A DNA stretch of 40,667 nucleotides from Arthrobacter sp. ok362 (GCF_900102785.1 NZ_FNGC01000023.1:1-40667), one strand, 5' to 3'. Shown: positions 7,720 to 16,192, counted from the stretch's first letter. The notes: a model not told the origin generated them from the sequence alone. Numbers and translations are program-made.

Positions 7720-10700
7720 ATGACCCCCTCGAGTTACTTCCGTTTCCCGCATGTCCACGGCGATCTAGTCACCTTCGTGGCCGAGGACGACGTGTGGATT
7801 GCACCCGTGGGCGGGGGCCGTGCCTGGCGCGTATCCTCCCTGCAGTTGCCGGCCCGCAACCCCCGCTTCACCCCCGACGGTAAGCGCCTGGTCTGGACCG
7901 TCGTCCAGGGGACGGCCCCGGAAGTCGTCACAGCAAACGTCGACGGCGGCGGCTACCGCCAGCTGAGCTACTTCGGTCACAGCTCCACCCGGGTCAAGGG
8001 CTTCACGCCCAACGGCGATGTCCTGGTCACCAGCGCGTTCCGCCAGTCAGACAGCCGGCACACCCACGCCTACAGCCTCCCCGTGACCGGCGGCTGGGCG
8101 CAGGAACTCCCGTTTGGCCCGGTCGAATCGGTGGCCTTCGGCCCCGTCGTCGGAGACGAACGTCCCGTGGTGCTCGCGAGCGTCCTGTCGCGTGAGCCCG
8201 CCTGGTGGAAGCGGTACCGCGGCGGCGCAGCCGGCAAGCTGTGGATCGACGCCGACGGAAACGGTGAATTCGTCCGGCTTGCCCCCGCGCTGGACGGAAA
8301 CCTCACGGACCCCCTGTGGGTCAAGGGACGGATCGCGTTCCTGTCCGACCACGAGGGCTACGGAAACCTCTACTCCGTACTGCCGAACGGCAGCGACCTG
8401 CGGCGCCACACGGACCACGAGGACTTCTACGTCCGCCACGCCGCCACTGACGGGGAACGCGTCGTCTTCGAATCGGCCGGGGAGCTCTGGCTGCTGCCCA
8501 GCCTCGACGCGGAGGCCGTCAAACTCGAGATTTCGCTGGGGTCCGCTTCGCAGGCGCGCCGTGCCGCGCCGCTGAAGCCCTCGCGGCACCTCGGGGACGT
8601 CGTCCCGGACCGCACGGGCGCGTCCAGCGCCGTCGAATCCCACGGAACCGTCCACTGGCTGCGACACAAGGACGGCCCGTCCCGCGTCCTCGAAGCCACC
8701 CCGGGCGTCCGGGCACGGCTGGCCCGGCCCTTCGGTGAGGGCCGGATCGCCTATGTCGCCGACCACGACGGCGTCGAGGCCCTGTACCTAAAAGCCATTG
8801 CGGCGCCCCTGGCCGGCGCGTCGGTGGCCGGGCCGAAGGCATCTCAGCAAGCCGCGCAGTCCGCCGCGCAGTCCGAGGAGTCCGGTGCCGGCATCCCGCT
8901 GCCGAAGCCGGTGTCCGCCGCCGCGCTGGCCGGCTTGGTAGCAACCCCTGCCGAGGCAGGCAGCTCTGTGTCCGGCCCGGTCGCCGCTGCCGGCACCGAC
9001 GCCGCGTCCGCCGTTCCCGGTACCGGCACGGACGATTCGTGGGCCGCCCATCAGGCCGGTGCTCACCAGACCGACACCGCCGGGCACAAGACGCCTGCGT
9101 CCAGCGAGGTCACCCGGATCGACTTCCCCAAGCCCAGCCGGGCCAGCGCCATTGAAGCCAGCCCCGACGGGCGCTGGCTCGCAGTCGGCACGTCCTTCGG
9201 TGACATCTACCTTGCCGACACACGTACGGGCACGATTTCCCAGCTGAGCAGCATCGGCGAGGGCAGCATTGAAGGATTCACTTGGTCCCCGGACTCCGCG
9301 TGGCTCGGCTGGTCCGAGCCGGTCACGTCCTTCGGGTCCCGCAGCCGGCTCCGGATCACCAGGATCGACGGCGGCACGGACGCGGCGATCATTGATGTCA
9401 CCGACGGCCGGTTCCGCGACGAATCACCCTCGTTCACCCCGGATGGCAAATACCTCGCCTTCCTCTCCAACCGCAGTTTCGATCCGGTCTACGACGGCCA
9501 CTCCTTCGATCTGTCCTTCCCGAGCCCAATCAAGCCTTACCTCGTCGCCCTCGCCGCAGACACCCCATCGCCGTTCGGCCCGAGCGTCGCCCTTGAGGAC
9601 GACGCCGTCGACGCCGACGCCGCAGGCGGGGCAGTCACAGGCGAGGCAGTAACAGGCGCCGCGGGAACCGACGGTGCTGCCTCTGGGGCGCAGTCCGCCG
9701 CCAAGCCCGTGCCTTCCGTGCGGGTCGACGCCGACGGACTGGCCCACCGCGTCATCGGGGTCCCGGTGCCGCAAGGCAACTACTCCTCACTCGCCGCCGC
9801 TGCCGGGGCCCTGCTCTGGCTTGACAGCGAACTCGCCGGCACCACCGGCGAGGGCCGGGCCAGCCTCGAGGACAAGGGCGCCGCGCCGAGCCTGGTCCGC
9901 TACGACCTGGCCAAGCGCCGCACCTCCACGATCGTTGATGCTCTGGACAGCTACCGGCTCTCGGGCGACGGAGAAAAGATCGTGTTCATCCAGGACAAGC
10001 AGATCCGGGTTGCGCCCGCCGGCGCCAAGGCCGACGAGGACTCCGGCCAGCTCATCAAGGTGGACCTTGGCCGCATCCGGGTGCAGCTGGACCCGCTCAG
10101 CGTGTGGGGCCAGGCCTTCGACGAGGCATGGCGGCTCCAGCGCGACTTCTTCTGGACCGAGGACATGGCCGGCCAGGACTGGGACTCCATCCACGCCCGC
10201 TATCGTCCGGTGGTGGAACGCCTCGGCTCCCATGATGACCTTGTGGACCTGCTCTGGGAGCTGCACGGCGAGCTGGGCACCTCCCACGCCTACGTCCGCC
10301 CGTTGGCCGTCACCGAAAACGGCAGCAGCCCCCAGGGGCGCCTCGGCGCGGATCTGGCGTTCACCGGCGAGGGCTGGGAAATAACCCGCATCCTCGCGGG
10401 GGAGTCCTCCGACCCGCTGGCCACCTCGCCGCTGACCCGGCCCGGCGCCGACGCCAAGCCCGGTGACGTCCTGCTGGCGATCGACGGCGTCGAACTTACC
10501 CAAACGCGGACCCCGGCAGTGCAGCTCGTCGGTGCGGCCGGCCGCGCCGTGGAACTCACCCTGCGCAACGGCGCCGGCCACGGCGCGGCCGCAGGCGCCC
10601 AGCGCCGCGTGGCGGTGGTCCCCGTCAAGGACGAGGAGCGCCTGCGCTACCAGGAATGGGTCGCCGGCAACCGGCGGACCGTCCGGGAAGCCTCGAACGG

Positions 10701-11346
10701 GACGTTCGGCTACTTGCACATCCCGGACATGATGGCCAACGGCTGGGCCCAGCTGCACCGCGACCTCGATACCGAAACGGCCCTGGACGGACTGATTGTC
10801 GATGTCCGGCGTAACCGCGGAGGCCACACCTCCCAGCTCGTGGCCGAGCTCATCGGGCGCAAGGTCACCGGCTGGAGCATGCCGCGCGGGGAAAAGCCGC
10901 GGACGTACCCGCACCACGCGCCCCGCGGACCGGTCATCATCCTCACGGACGAGTTCGCCGGCTCGGATGGCGACATCATCACGCAGGTCTCCAAGCTGCG
11001 GGGGATCGGGCCCGTCATCGGCACGCGCACCTGGGGCGGCGTCGTCGGGATCGACAACCGCTTCGCCCTGGCCGACGGCACCGGCGTCACCCAGCCGCGC
11101 TACGCCACCTGGTTCGCCGGTGGCGTTGGTTGGGGCGTGGAGAACTTTGGCGTCACCCCTGATATCGAGGTGACCTTCCCGCCGCACGCCTACGCCGCCG
11201 GCACCGACCCGCAGCTGGAGTACGGAATCGGAGCGCTGAAGGAAATGATCCAGGAACTGCCCACGGACCGTCCGCCGCTGCGCGAAGGCTACCGCAGGGT
11301 CCGGCCCGCACCGCTGCCTGCGCGCCAGCAGGCCAACCAGGCCTAG
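7720..11346 (+). CDS. Tricorn protease homologue (S41 family)
   Basis: A 1208-residue cytoplasmic serine protease that in related organisms trims peptides released by larger proteases. Order of parts: a first beta-propeller (about 1-360, WD-like DGKRLVW and DHEGYGNLY repeats), an Ala/Gly/Ser-rich insert (about 365-465), a second propeller (about 465-780) interrupted by another Ala-rich insert (about 625-670), a helical C1 domain with the catalytic His in GTSHAYV (H856), a PDZ domain (about 870-950), and the S41 core with nucleophile S1082 in EFAGSDGD. The two low-complexity inserts are not part of the archaeal enzyme and look like linker growth. The adjacent PAC2-type gene, 7 kb away, also belongs to the protein-turnover theme, but there is no operon link. 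Confidence 0.93.
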   Translation: MTPSSYFRFPHVHGDLVTFVAEDDVWIAPVGGGRAWRVSSLQLPARNPRFTPDGKRLVWTVVQGTAPEVVTANVDGGGYRQLSYFGHSSTRVKGFTPNGDVLVTSAFRQSDSRHTHAYSLPVTGGWAQELPFGPVESVAFGPVVGDERPVVLASVLSREPAWWKRYRGGAAGKLWIDADGNGEFVRLAPALDGNLTDPLWVKGRIAFLSDHEGYGNLYSVLPNGSDLRRHTDHEDFYVRHAATDGERVVFESAGELWLLPSLDAEAVKLEISLGSASQARRAAPLKPSRHLGDVVPDRTGASSAVESHGTVHWLRHKDGPSRVLEATPGVRARLARPFGEGRIAYVADHDGVEALYLKAIAAPLAGASVAGPKASQQAAQSAAQSEESGAGIPLPKPVSAAALAGLVATPAEAGSSVSGPVAAAGTDAASAVPGTGTDDSWAAHQAGAHQTDTAGHKTPASSEVTRIDFPKPSRASAIEASPDGRWLAVGTSFGDIYLADTRTGTISQLSSIGEGSIEGFTWSPDSAWLGWSEPVTSFGSRSRLRITRIDGGTDAAIIDVTDGRFRDESPSFTPDGKYLAFLSNRSFDPVYDGHSFDLSFPSPIKPYLVALAADTPSPFGPSVALEDDAVDADAAGGAVTGEAVTGAAGTDGAASGAQSAAKPVPSVRVDADGLAHRVIGVPVPQGNYSSLAAAAGALLWLDSELAGTTGEGRASLEDKGAAPSLVRYDLAKRRTSTIVDALDSYRLSGDGEKIVFIQDKQIRVAPAGAKADEDSGQLIKVDLGRIRVQLDPLSVWGQAFDEAWRLQRDFFWTEDMAGQDWDSIHARYRPVVERLGSHDDLVDLLWELHGELGTSHAYVRPLAVTENGSSPQGRLGADLAFTGEGWEITRILAGESSDPLATSPLTRPGADAKPGDVLLAIDGVELTQTRTPAVQLVGAAGRAVELTLRNGAGHGAAAGAQRRVAVVPVKDEERLRYQEWVAGNRRTVREASNGTFGYLHIPDMMANGWAQLHRDLDTETALDGLIVDVRRNRGGHTSQLVAELIGRKVTGWSMPRGEKPRTYPHHAPRGPVIILTDEFAGSDGDIITQVSKLRGIGPVIGTRTWGGVVGIDNRFALADGTGVTQPRYATWFAGGVGWGVENFGVTPDIEVTFPPHAYAAGTDPQLEYGIGALKEMIQELPTDRPPLREGYRRVRPAPLPARQQANQA

Positions 11347-11373
11347 GCGGTCCCGCGCGTCCGCACGCAGTAC

Positions 11374-11424
11374 AACGAAGGCCCCCGCTTCTCTGGACAT
11401 TCCAGGGAAGCGGGGGCCTTCGTT
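11374..11424. terminator. Bidirectional terminator between tricorn gene and osmC
   Basis: Perfect 18-bp arms (11374-11391 and 11407-11424, GAAGGCCCCCGCTTC in the left arm) extend inward with TGGA/TCCA around a CAT loop. It lies between convergent genes, so it can serve both. Confidence 0.85.
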
Positions 11425-11447
11425 ACGTAATGCGTGCGTTCTATTGC

Positions 11448-11458
11448 GGGGGGGGGGG
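11448..11458 (+). repeat. G11 homopolymer tract
   Basis: Eleven consecutive G, then TGGG, directly beyond the osmC stop codon. It is the longest mononucleotide run I noticed. It lies outside coding sequence, so any length change should not alter OsmC. Confidence 0.9.
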
Positions 11459-11462
11459 TGGG

Positions 11463-11891
11463 CTAGGAGGCCAGGGTGGCATCCAGGGTGATCTCGATGC
11501 CGGTCAGGGCGGCGGAGACGGGGCAGCCGGTCTTGGCTTCCCCGGCCAGCCGCTGGAAGTCGTCCGCAGAAATGCCGGGGACCCGCGCGGCGACGGTGAG
11601 GTGGCTGCCAGTGATGCCGGTGCCGGGCTGGAACGTCACGTCGGCCTTGGTGTTGATCTCCTCGGCCGTGAAGCCGGCCTGCGCCAGGCCGTTGCTGAAT
11701 GCCATCGAGAAGCAGGCGGAGTGTGCTGCCGCGATGAGCTCCTCGGGACTGGTCTTGCCTTCGGCGGCCTCGGCGCGCGCCTTCCAGGTGACGTCGAAGT
11801 TGCCCAGCCCGGAGCTGTCCAGGGTGGTGTTGCCGGCACCCGACATCAGGTCGCCGTTCCATACAGTGTGTGCGGTGCGTGTTGTTGCCAT
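11463..11891 (-). CDS. osmC: OsmC/Ohr-family peroxiredoxin (OsmC subgroup)
   Basis: A 142-residue thiol peroxidase that reduces organic hydroperoxides. The peroxidatic cysteine is C60 in AHSACFSMAFS and the resolving cysteine is C123 in AKTGCPVSAAL, both in the expected contexts. The start is ATG 11891, with GAGGAG 5 nt upstream; a GTG two codons earlier is less well placed. Length is normal for the family. It is transcribed towards the shared terminator at 11374-11424. Confidence 0.93.
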   Translation of the reverse strand: MATTRTAHTVWNGDLMSGAGNTTLDSSGLGNFDVTWKARAEAAEGKTSPEELIAAAHSACFSMAFSNGLAQAGFTAEEINTKADVTFQPGTGITGSHLTVAARVPGISADDFQRLAGEAKTGCPVSAALTGIEITLDATLAS

Positions 11892-12006
11892 GTCCACTCC
11901 TCGACGTCGTTGTGAATCAGGGATCCGGCGAGGTGCCGGAGCCTGCCGTGATCAATCCTAGGGACTCAGCGCGGCCGCCGCACGGGGGTTCCGCTGTCAG
12001 AGGATT

Positions 12007-12153
12007 GTGACCTGCGAACAGAGTCGTCCCCAGAGTGTCGTCATGGAGATTACCGGAACCGATGCACTCGTGGAGGGCAATGACATCGGCGACTTCCGCT
12101 GGGATGTCATGCAAGATCCCGAGGGCAACGAATTCTGCATCGCCGGCTACTGA
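12007..12153 (+). pseudogene. 3' remnant of a VOC/glyoxalase-family gene
   Basis: An open frame of 48 codons ends with DFRWDVMQDPEGNEFCIAGY and a TGA. The segment WxVMxDPEGNEFC is the typical C-terminal metal-site strand of actinobacterial VOC-superfamily (glyoxalase/bleomycin resistance-like) proteins, normally about 120-140 residues long. The upstream two thirds are absent: the preceding 100 bp hold no matching sequence and no start signal. It looks like the decayed end of a deleted gene. The family match is from memory of the motif, not a search. Confidence 0.7.
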
Positions 12154-12219
12154 CAAGCCGCTTAACGACGACGGCGCCGCATCCCGGCCGGGGAGCGGCA
12201 CCGCGTTGTTCGTCAGAAG

Positions 12220-12570
12220 CTACTGCCAGAGGGTCGCGATCGCAACGTTGAGCAGTGCAAGGCCGCCGACGCTGTGCGCGAGGCCCTTGCTGATCGGCTC
12301 GCCCTTCTTGTACTTGCGGCGGCCAATGAAGGCCAGGACGCCGACGATCAGGGCGATGACGAGCTTGATGCCGAGCTTGACGTAGTTGGCGTTCATGTCC
12401 AGGACCGGAATCAGCCCCACCATGATGATGCCCGTGATCAGCTGCAGCATCGCGCCGTCGAACTGGCGGGGGTGGACGGTGGGCTTCTTCATCTGGCCGA
12501 TCCAGATGCCGACGATCATGGCGGCGCCGATGATGTGAAGGAAGACCATGACGTTATAGACGATGTTCAT
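12220..12570 (-). CDS. Small 4-TM membrane protein of unknown function
   Basis: 116 residues with four hydrophobic segments (about 4-24, 40-58, 66-84 and 95-113). H12 in the first helix (VMVFLHIIGAAMIVG) and a His at the start of the fourth (KGLAHSVGG) are placed as heme or quinone ligands often are, but this is only suggestive. A longer reading from 12642 is unlikely: ATG 12570 begins the hydrophobic protein. Its TACACT hexamer lies 6 nt upstream (leaderless pattern), and a dyad nearly identical to those in front of cydA covers the expected -35. It may therefore belong to the same regulon as cytochrome bd. I cannot assign a family. Confidence 0.8.
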   Translation of the reverse strand: MNIVYNVMVFLHIIGAAMIVGIWIGQMKKPTVHPRQFDGAMLQLITGIIMVGLIPVLDMNANYVKLGIKLVIALIVGVLAFIGRRKYKKGEPISKGLAHSVGGLALLNVAIATLWQ

Positions 12571-12576
12571 GGCATC

Positions 12577-12582
12577 AGTGTA
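12577..12582 (-). promoter_or_regulatory. Candidate -10 of leaderless promoter, 4-TM gene
   Basis: TACACT on the minus strand is 6 nt before the ATG at 12570. With a 17-nt spacer the -35 would be TACGGT at 12600-12605, inside the dyad at 12592-12608. Confidence 0.5.
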
Positions 12583-12591
12583 GCCAGAGTC

Positions 12592-12608
12592 TTCTACGCA
12601 CCGTAGTA
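12592..12608. promoter_or_regulatory. BlaI-type operator-like dyad (O4), upstream of 4-TM gene
   Basis: TTCTACGCACCGTAGTA matches the cyd-region dyads (TTCTAC-N5-GTAGAA) in 11 of 12 arm positions and is closest to O3 there. It overlaps the likely -35 of the 4-TM gene. The minus strand reads TACTAC, as in canonical BlaI half-sites. Confidence 0.6.
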
Positions 12609-12642
12609 GGACCCGCCGGGCCGTCCCGGGTCGGAACAGCAA

Positions 12643-12704
12643 ACGGCGACGGCGGCACGGGCACTGCGGTGGATTCCCACCGGCGCCCGCACCGCCGTCG
12701 CCGT
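12643..12704 (-). terminator. Terminator downstream of sucB
   Basis: Arms ACGGCGACGGCGG (12643-12655) and its exact complement (12692-12704) enclose a second small hairpin. On the minus strand the stem is followed by TTTGCTGTT. It ends the sucB transcript before the 4-TM gene. Confidence 0.75.
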
Positions 12705-12721
12705 CGGTGTGCTTTTAGACC

Positions 12722-14473
12722 CTAGAGTCCGAGGTCGGCTTCGAAGGCGCCTTCCTCAAGGCGCGCCTTCAGCGTCTGCAGGAAGCGTCCCGCGTCGGCG
12801 CCGTCCACCAGGCGGTGGTCGTACGTAAGGGAGAGGTACATCATCGAACGGATGGCCAGCGAGTCATCGCCGTTCTCGTCGGCGACCACTACGGCCCGCT
12901 TGACGATCGCACCGGTGCCAAGGATGGCAACCTGCGGCTGGTTGATGATCGGGGTGTCGAACAAGGCGCCCACGGAACCGATGTTGGTGATGCTGAAGGT
13001 TCCGCCGGAGAGCTCGTCCGGGCCGATCTTGCCGTTGCGGGTGCGGTCGGCGACGTCGGCGATCTTGCCGGCCAGGCCGGCCAGGTTCAGGTTGCCGGCG
13101 TCCGAGATGACCGGAACCAGCAGGCCCTTGTCGGTGTCCACCGCAATCGCCAGGTGCTCGGCGTTGTGGTAGGTGATCTCCTGCTTGTCCTCGTCGTAGG
13201 AGGCGTTGACCTTCGGGTGCTGCTTCAGGGCCTCGGCAACAGCCTTGGCGATGAAGGGCAGGAAGGTCAGCTTGGAGCCGTTCTGGGCCTGGAAGGAGTC
13301 CTTGGCCTTGGCACGCAGCTTAGCCACCTTGGTCATGTCGACCTCGTGGACCTGCGTCAGCTGGGTGGAGATGTCCAGCGACTCGCGCATGCGGCGGGCG
13401 ATGACCTGGCGGATCCGCGGGGCCTTCTGCACGGTGCCGCGCAGCGAGGACACTGCACCTGAGGTCGGCGCAGATGCCGGCGCCGCGGCGGGAGCCGCAG
13501 TGGCTGCGGCCGGTGCGGCCTTTGCCTCGGCGGCAGCCAGCACATCCTGCTTGCGGATGCGACCGCCGACGCCCGTGCCGGTCAGGCCAGCGATGTCGAC
13601 ACCCTGCTGGTTGGCCAGCTTGCGGACCAGGGGAGTGACGTAGCCGGACTCTGCCGGTGCGGCAGCTGCTGCCGCAGCCGTGGGGGCTGCCGGTGCGGCG
13701 GGGGCTGCCGGAGCAACCGGGGCTTCCTGCTTGGGTGCTTCCGGGGCCGGGGCCGCGGGAGCTGCTTCCGGGGCCGGGGCTGCCGGGGCTTCCTGCTTGG
13801 GTGCTTCCGGGGCCGGTGCGGGTGCCTCGGCGGGCGCCGGTGCGGCAGGTGCTGCGGCGCCGGAACCGATGACGGCCAGGACGGAGCCGACCTCGGCGGT
13901 CTCGTCCTCGTTGACGCGGATTTCCAAGAGGGTTCCGGCGACGGGGGACGGGATTTCGGTGTCAACCTTGTCCGTGGAGACCTCCAGCAGCGGCTCGTCG
14001 ACCTCTACGGTGTCGCCGACGCTCTTCAGCCAGCGGGTAACGGTGCCTTCGGTGACGCTTTCACCCAGTGCCGGCAGCGTGACGTCGTGTCCTTCGCCGG
14101 CCGGAGCTGCAGCCGGTGCGGCGGCAGCCTCGGCCTCTGCGGCCGGTGCCTCCGCGGCGGGAGCCTCGGCCTCTGCGGCCGGGGCCTCTTCGGCGGGTGC
14201 GGCGGCCGGAGCCTCTGCGGCGGCCGGGGCGGCGTCGCCCGAGCCGATGCGGACCAGCGGGGCGCCAACTTCAGCGGTCTCGTCTTCGGCGACGAGGATT
14301 TCTTCGATTACGCCGGCGATCGGAGAGGGGATCTCGGTGTCTACTTTGTCGGTGGAAACTTCGAGCAGCGGCTCGTCCACCTCTACCCGGTCACCTACCT
14401 GCTTGAGCCAGCGGGTGACGGTTCCTTCGGTGACACTCTCACCGAGGGCGGGCAAGTTAACGGATTCAGACAT
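12722..14473 (-). CDS. sucB: 2-oxoacid dehydrogenase E2 (dihydrolipoamide succinyl/acyltransferase)
   Basis: 583 residues carrying lipoyl groups and moving acyl units between E1, CoA and E3. Domain order: lipoyl domain 1 (K43 in STDKVDTE), Ala/Pro/Glu linker, lipoyl domain 2 (the same motif near residue 170), a long Ala/Pro linker, a peripheral subunit-binding domain (VTPLVRKLANQQGVDIAGLTG) and the catalytic domain ending with DHRLVDGADAGRFL (HxxxDG). The start at ATG 14473 begins SESVNLPALGES. Actinobacteria use such an E2 for pyruvate and possibly 2-oxoglutarate complexes, so the substrate is not certain from sequence. It follows lpdA on the same strand, separated by a strong hairpin. Confidence 0.93.
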   Translation of the reverse strand: MSESVNLPALGESVTEGTVTRWLKQVGDRVEVDEPLLEVSTDKVDTEIPSPIAGVIEEILVAEDETAEVGAPLVRIGSGDAAPAAAEAPAAAPAEEAPAAEAEAPAAEAPAAEAEAAAAPAAAPAGEGHDVTLPALGESVTEGTVTRWLKSVGDTVEVDEPLLEVSTDKVDTEIPSPVAGTLLEIRVNEDETAEVGSVLAVIGSGAAAPAAPAPAEAPAPAPEAPKQEAPAAPAPEAAPAAPAPEAPKQEAPVAPAAPAAPAAPTAAAAAAAPAESGYVTPLVRKLANQQGVDIAGLTGTGVGGRIRKQDVLAAAEAKAAPAAATAAPAAAPASAPTSGAVSSLRGTVQKAPRIRQVIARRMRESLDISTQLTQVHEVDMTKVAKLRAKAKDSFQAQNGSKLTFLPFIAKAVAEALKQHPKVNASYDEDKQEITYHNAEHLAIAVDTDKGLLVPVISDAGNLNLAGLAGKIADVADRTRNGKIGPDELSGGTFSITNIGSVGALFDTPIINQPQVAILGTGAIVKRAVVVADENGDDSLAIRSMMYLSLTYDHRLVDGADAGRFLQTLKARLEEGAFEADLGL

Positions 14474-14526
14474 GTCGTCCCCGTTCTCCTTATGATCTTT
14501 AGTGCGGATGATTGCTGCCTTGTTCG

Positions 14527-14567
14527 AGCTTAGTGCACCCGGCATTTCCGGCCGGGTGCACCAAGCT
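14527..14567. terminator. Strong hairpin between lpdA and sucB
   Basis: GTGCACCCGGC (14533-14543) pairs perfectly with 14551-14561 around a 7-nt loop. After one mismatch AGCTT pairs with AAGCT outside it. No T-run follows on the minus strand, so it may be an attenuator, an mRNA-processing stem or a leaky terminator. Confidence 0.55.
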
Positions 14568-14587
14568 CTGTTGTCTTGCGGAGTTGC

Positions 14588-15973
14588 TTAGCCGTGGAGG
14601 GGCTTGCCCGCCAGCGCCAGGTGCGCCTCGCCCAGGGACTCGTTCTGGGTCGGGTGGGCGTGGACCAGCTGGGCCACGTCCTCCGGGTAGGCTTCCCAGT
14701 TCACGATCAGCTGGGCTTCACCGATCTGCTCGCCCATGCGGGCGCCGATCATGTGGACGCCCACCACGGGGCCGTCCTTCTGGCGGACCAGCTTGACCAG
14801 GCCGCTGGTGCCCAGGATGGAGCTCTTGCCGTTGCCGGCCAGGTTGTATTCCTGGGTCTGGATCTGGTCCTCGCCAAACTTCTCCTTGGCAGCCTTCTCG
14901 CTATAGCCGACAGTGGCGATTTCGGGGTCGGAGTAGGTGACCTTGGGGATGTTGACGTCCTCGACGATGACCGGCTTCAGGCCGGCGATCTCTTCGGCGA
15001 CGAAGATGCCCTGCTGGTAGCCGCGGTGCGCGAGCTGCACGCCGGGGACGATGTCGCCGACGGCGAAGATGTTGCCGACGCCGGTGTGCAGGCGCTCGTT
15101 GGTGATGACGAAGCCGCGGTCGATGGTGATGCCGGCCTCTTCGTAGCCGAGGTTCGCCGTGACAGGGCCCCGGCCGACAGCTACGAGCAGGAGGTCGGCT
15201 TCGAAGGTCTTGCCGTCTACGAGGGTGACCTTGACGCCGTCGTCGTTCTGCTCGACGCCCTGGAAGAAGACACCGGTCGAGAACTTGATGCCGCGCTTCT
15301 TGAAGGCGCGCTCAAAAGCCTTGACGATTGTGGCGTCCTCATTCGGAACCAGCGACGGCAAGCCTTCAACGATCGTGACGTCGACGCCGAAGGACTTCCA
15401 GACCGAAGCGAACTCGACGCCGATCACGCCGCCGCCCAGGATGATCGCGCTCTTGGGGATGTAATCCATGGTGAGGGCTTCGTCGGAGGTGATGACCTTG
15501 CCGCCGATTTCCAGGCCCGGCAGCGTGCGGGAGTAGGAGCCGGTCGCGAGGACAATGTTCTTGCCCTTGTACGCGGTGCCGTTCACGACGACGGTGTCGG
15601 TGCCCTGAAGCTTGCCTTCACCCTCAATGACGGTGATGCCCTTCTTGCCCTTGATCAGACCCTGCAGGCCCTTGAACTTGCCGGCAATGATGCCGTCCTT
15701 GTAAGCATTGACAGCGGTGATGTCGATGCTGTCCAGAGTCACGTTGACGCCGTACTTGGCCGAGTCGCGGGCGTGATCGGCCAGCTCTGCCGAGTGCAGC
15801 AGGGCCTTAGTGGGGATACAACCGTTGTGGAGGCACGTGCCGCCGAGCTTGCCCTTTTCGATGAGGCCGACGGTCAGGCCAAGCTGGACAGCACGCAGTG
15901 CGGTGGCGTAGCCGCCGCTGCCGCCGCCGAGTACCAGGATGTCGAATTCTTGCGCAGTTGCCTGATCGGCCAC
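14588..15973 (-). CDS. lpdA: Dihydrolipoyl dehydrogenase (E3)
   Basis: A 461-residue FAD flavoprotein that reoxidises the dihydrolipoyl groups of E2 with NAD+. The FAD motif GGGSGGYATALRA lies at 16-28, the redox disulfide C47/C52 in GGTCLHNGCIPTK, and the catalytic His in HAHPTQNESLGEAH near the end. The start is GTG 15973 (VADQATAQEFDILVLGG), with GGGAG 7 nt upstream; readings from 16072 would add residues foreign to the family. It is upstream of sucB on the same strand. Confidence 0.95.
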   Translation of the reverse strand: MADQATAQEFDILVLGGGSGGYATALRAVQLGLTVGLIEKGKLGGTCLHNGCIPTKALLHSAELADHARDSAKYGVNVTLDSIDITAVNAYKDGIIAGKFKGLQGLIKGKKGITVIEGEGKLQGTDTVVVNGTAYKGKNIVLATGSYSRTLPGLEIGGKVITSDEALTMDYIPKSAIILGGGVIGVEFASVWKSFGVDVTIVEGLPSLVPNEDATIVKAFERAFKKRGIKFSTGVFFQGVEQNDDGVKVTLVDGKTFEADLLLVAVGRGPVTANLGYEEAGITIDRGFVITNERLHTGVGNIFAVGDIVPGVQLAHRGYQQGIFVAEEIAGLKPVIVEDVNIPKVTYSDPEIATVGYSEKAAKEKFGEDQIQTQEYNLAGNGKSSILGTSGLVKLVRQKDGPVVGVHMIGARMGEQIGEAQLIVNWEAYPEDVAQLVHAHPTQNESLGEAHLALAGKPLHG

Positions 15974-16080
15974 TAAAACGCTCCCTCGCGTGAACGATGA
16001 CACGAGAGTACGCGTCATCTGGTCGTGGAACCTGCCTGCTGTGATTGTGCCAGCTGGCCGGTTCCCTTTCATTTGTGACT

Positions 16081-16110
16081 ACTACATTTGGGTCTGCTTC
16101 TGGGAAACAA
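16081..16110 (-). promoter_or_regulatory. Candidate lpdA promoter
   Basis: On the minus strand TTGTTT (16105-16110) and TGTAGT (16081-16086) are 18 nt apart, about 105 nt before the lpdA start. The dyad AAGGTTTACCTT (16109-16120) abuts the -35. Confidence 0.35.
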
Positions 16111-16120
16111 GGTTTACCTT
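16109..16120. promoter_or_regulatory. Perfect 12-bp dyad next to the lpdA -35
   Basis: AAGGTTTACCTT is a perfect palindrome. It has a loose resemblance to DtxR/IdeR-type boxes but is shorter, so no regulator is assigned. Confidence 0.3.
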
Positions 16121-16192
16121 AGCGAACCACTAATACATGCTCCACCTTGCCATGGCGTTTGTGGAGCGCTTGTGTCCAGTGTCACGCGGCTT

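Noticed and set aside
9787..11862. 691-codon antisense frame across the tricorn gene and osmC
   Set aside because: It overlaps two well-supported genes and has no recognisable domain; its composition reflects the complementary strand.
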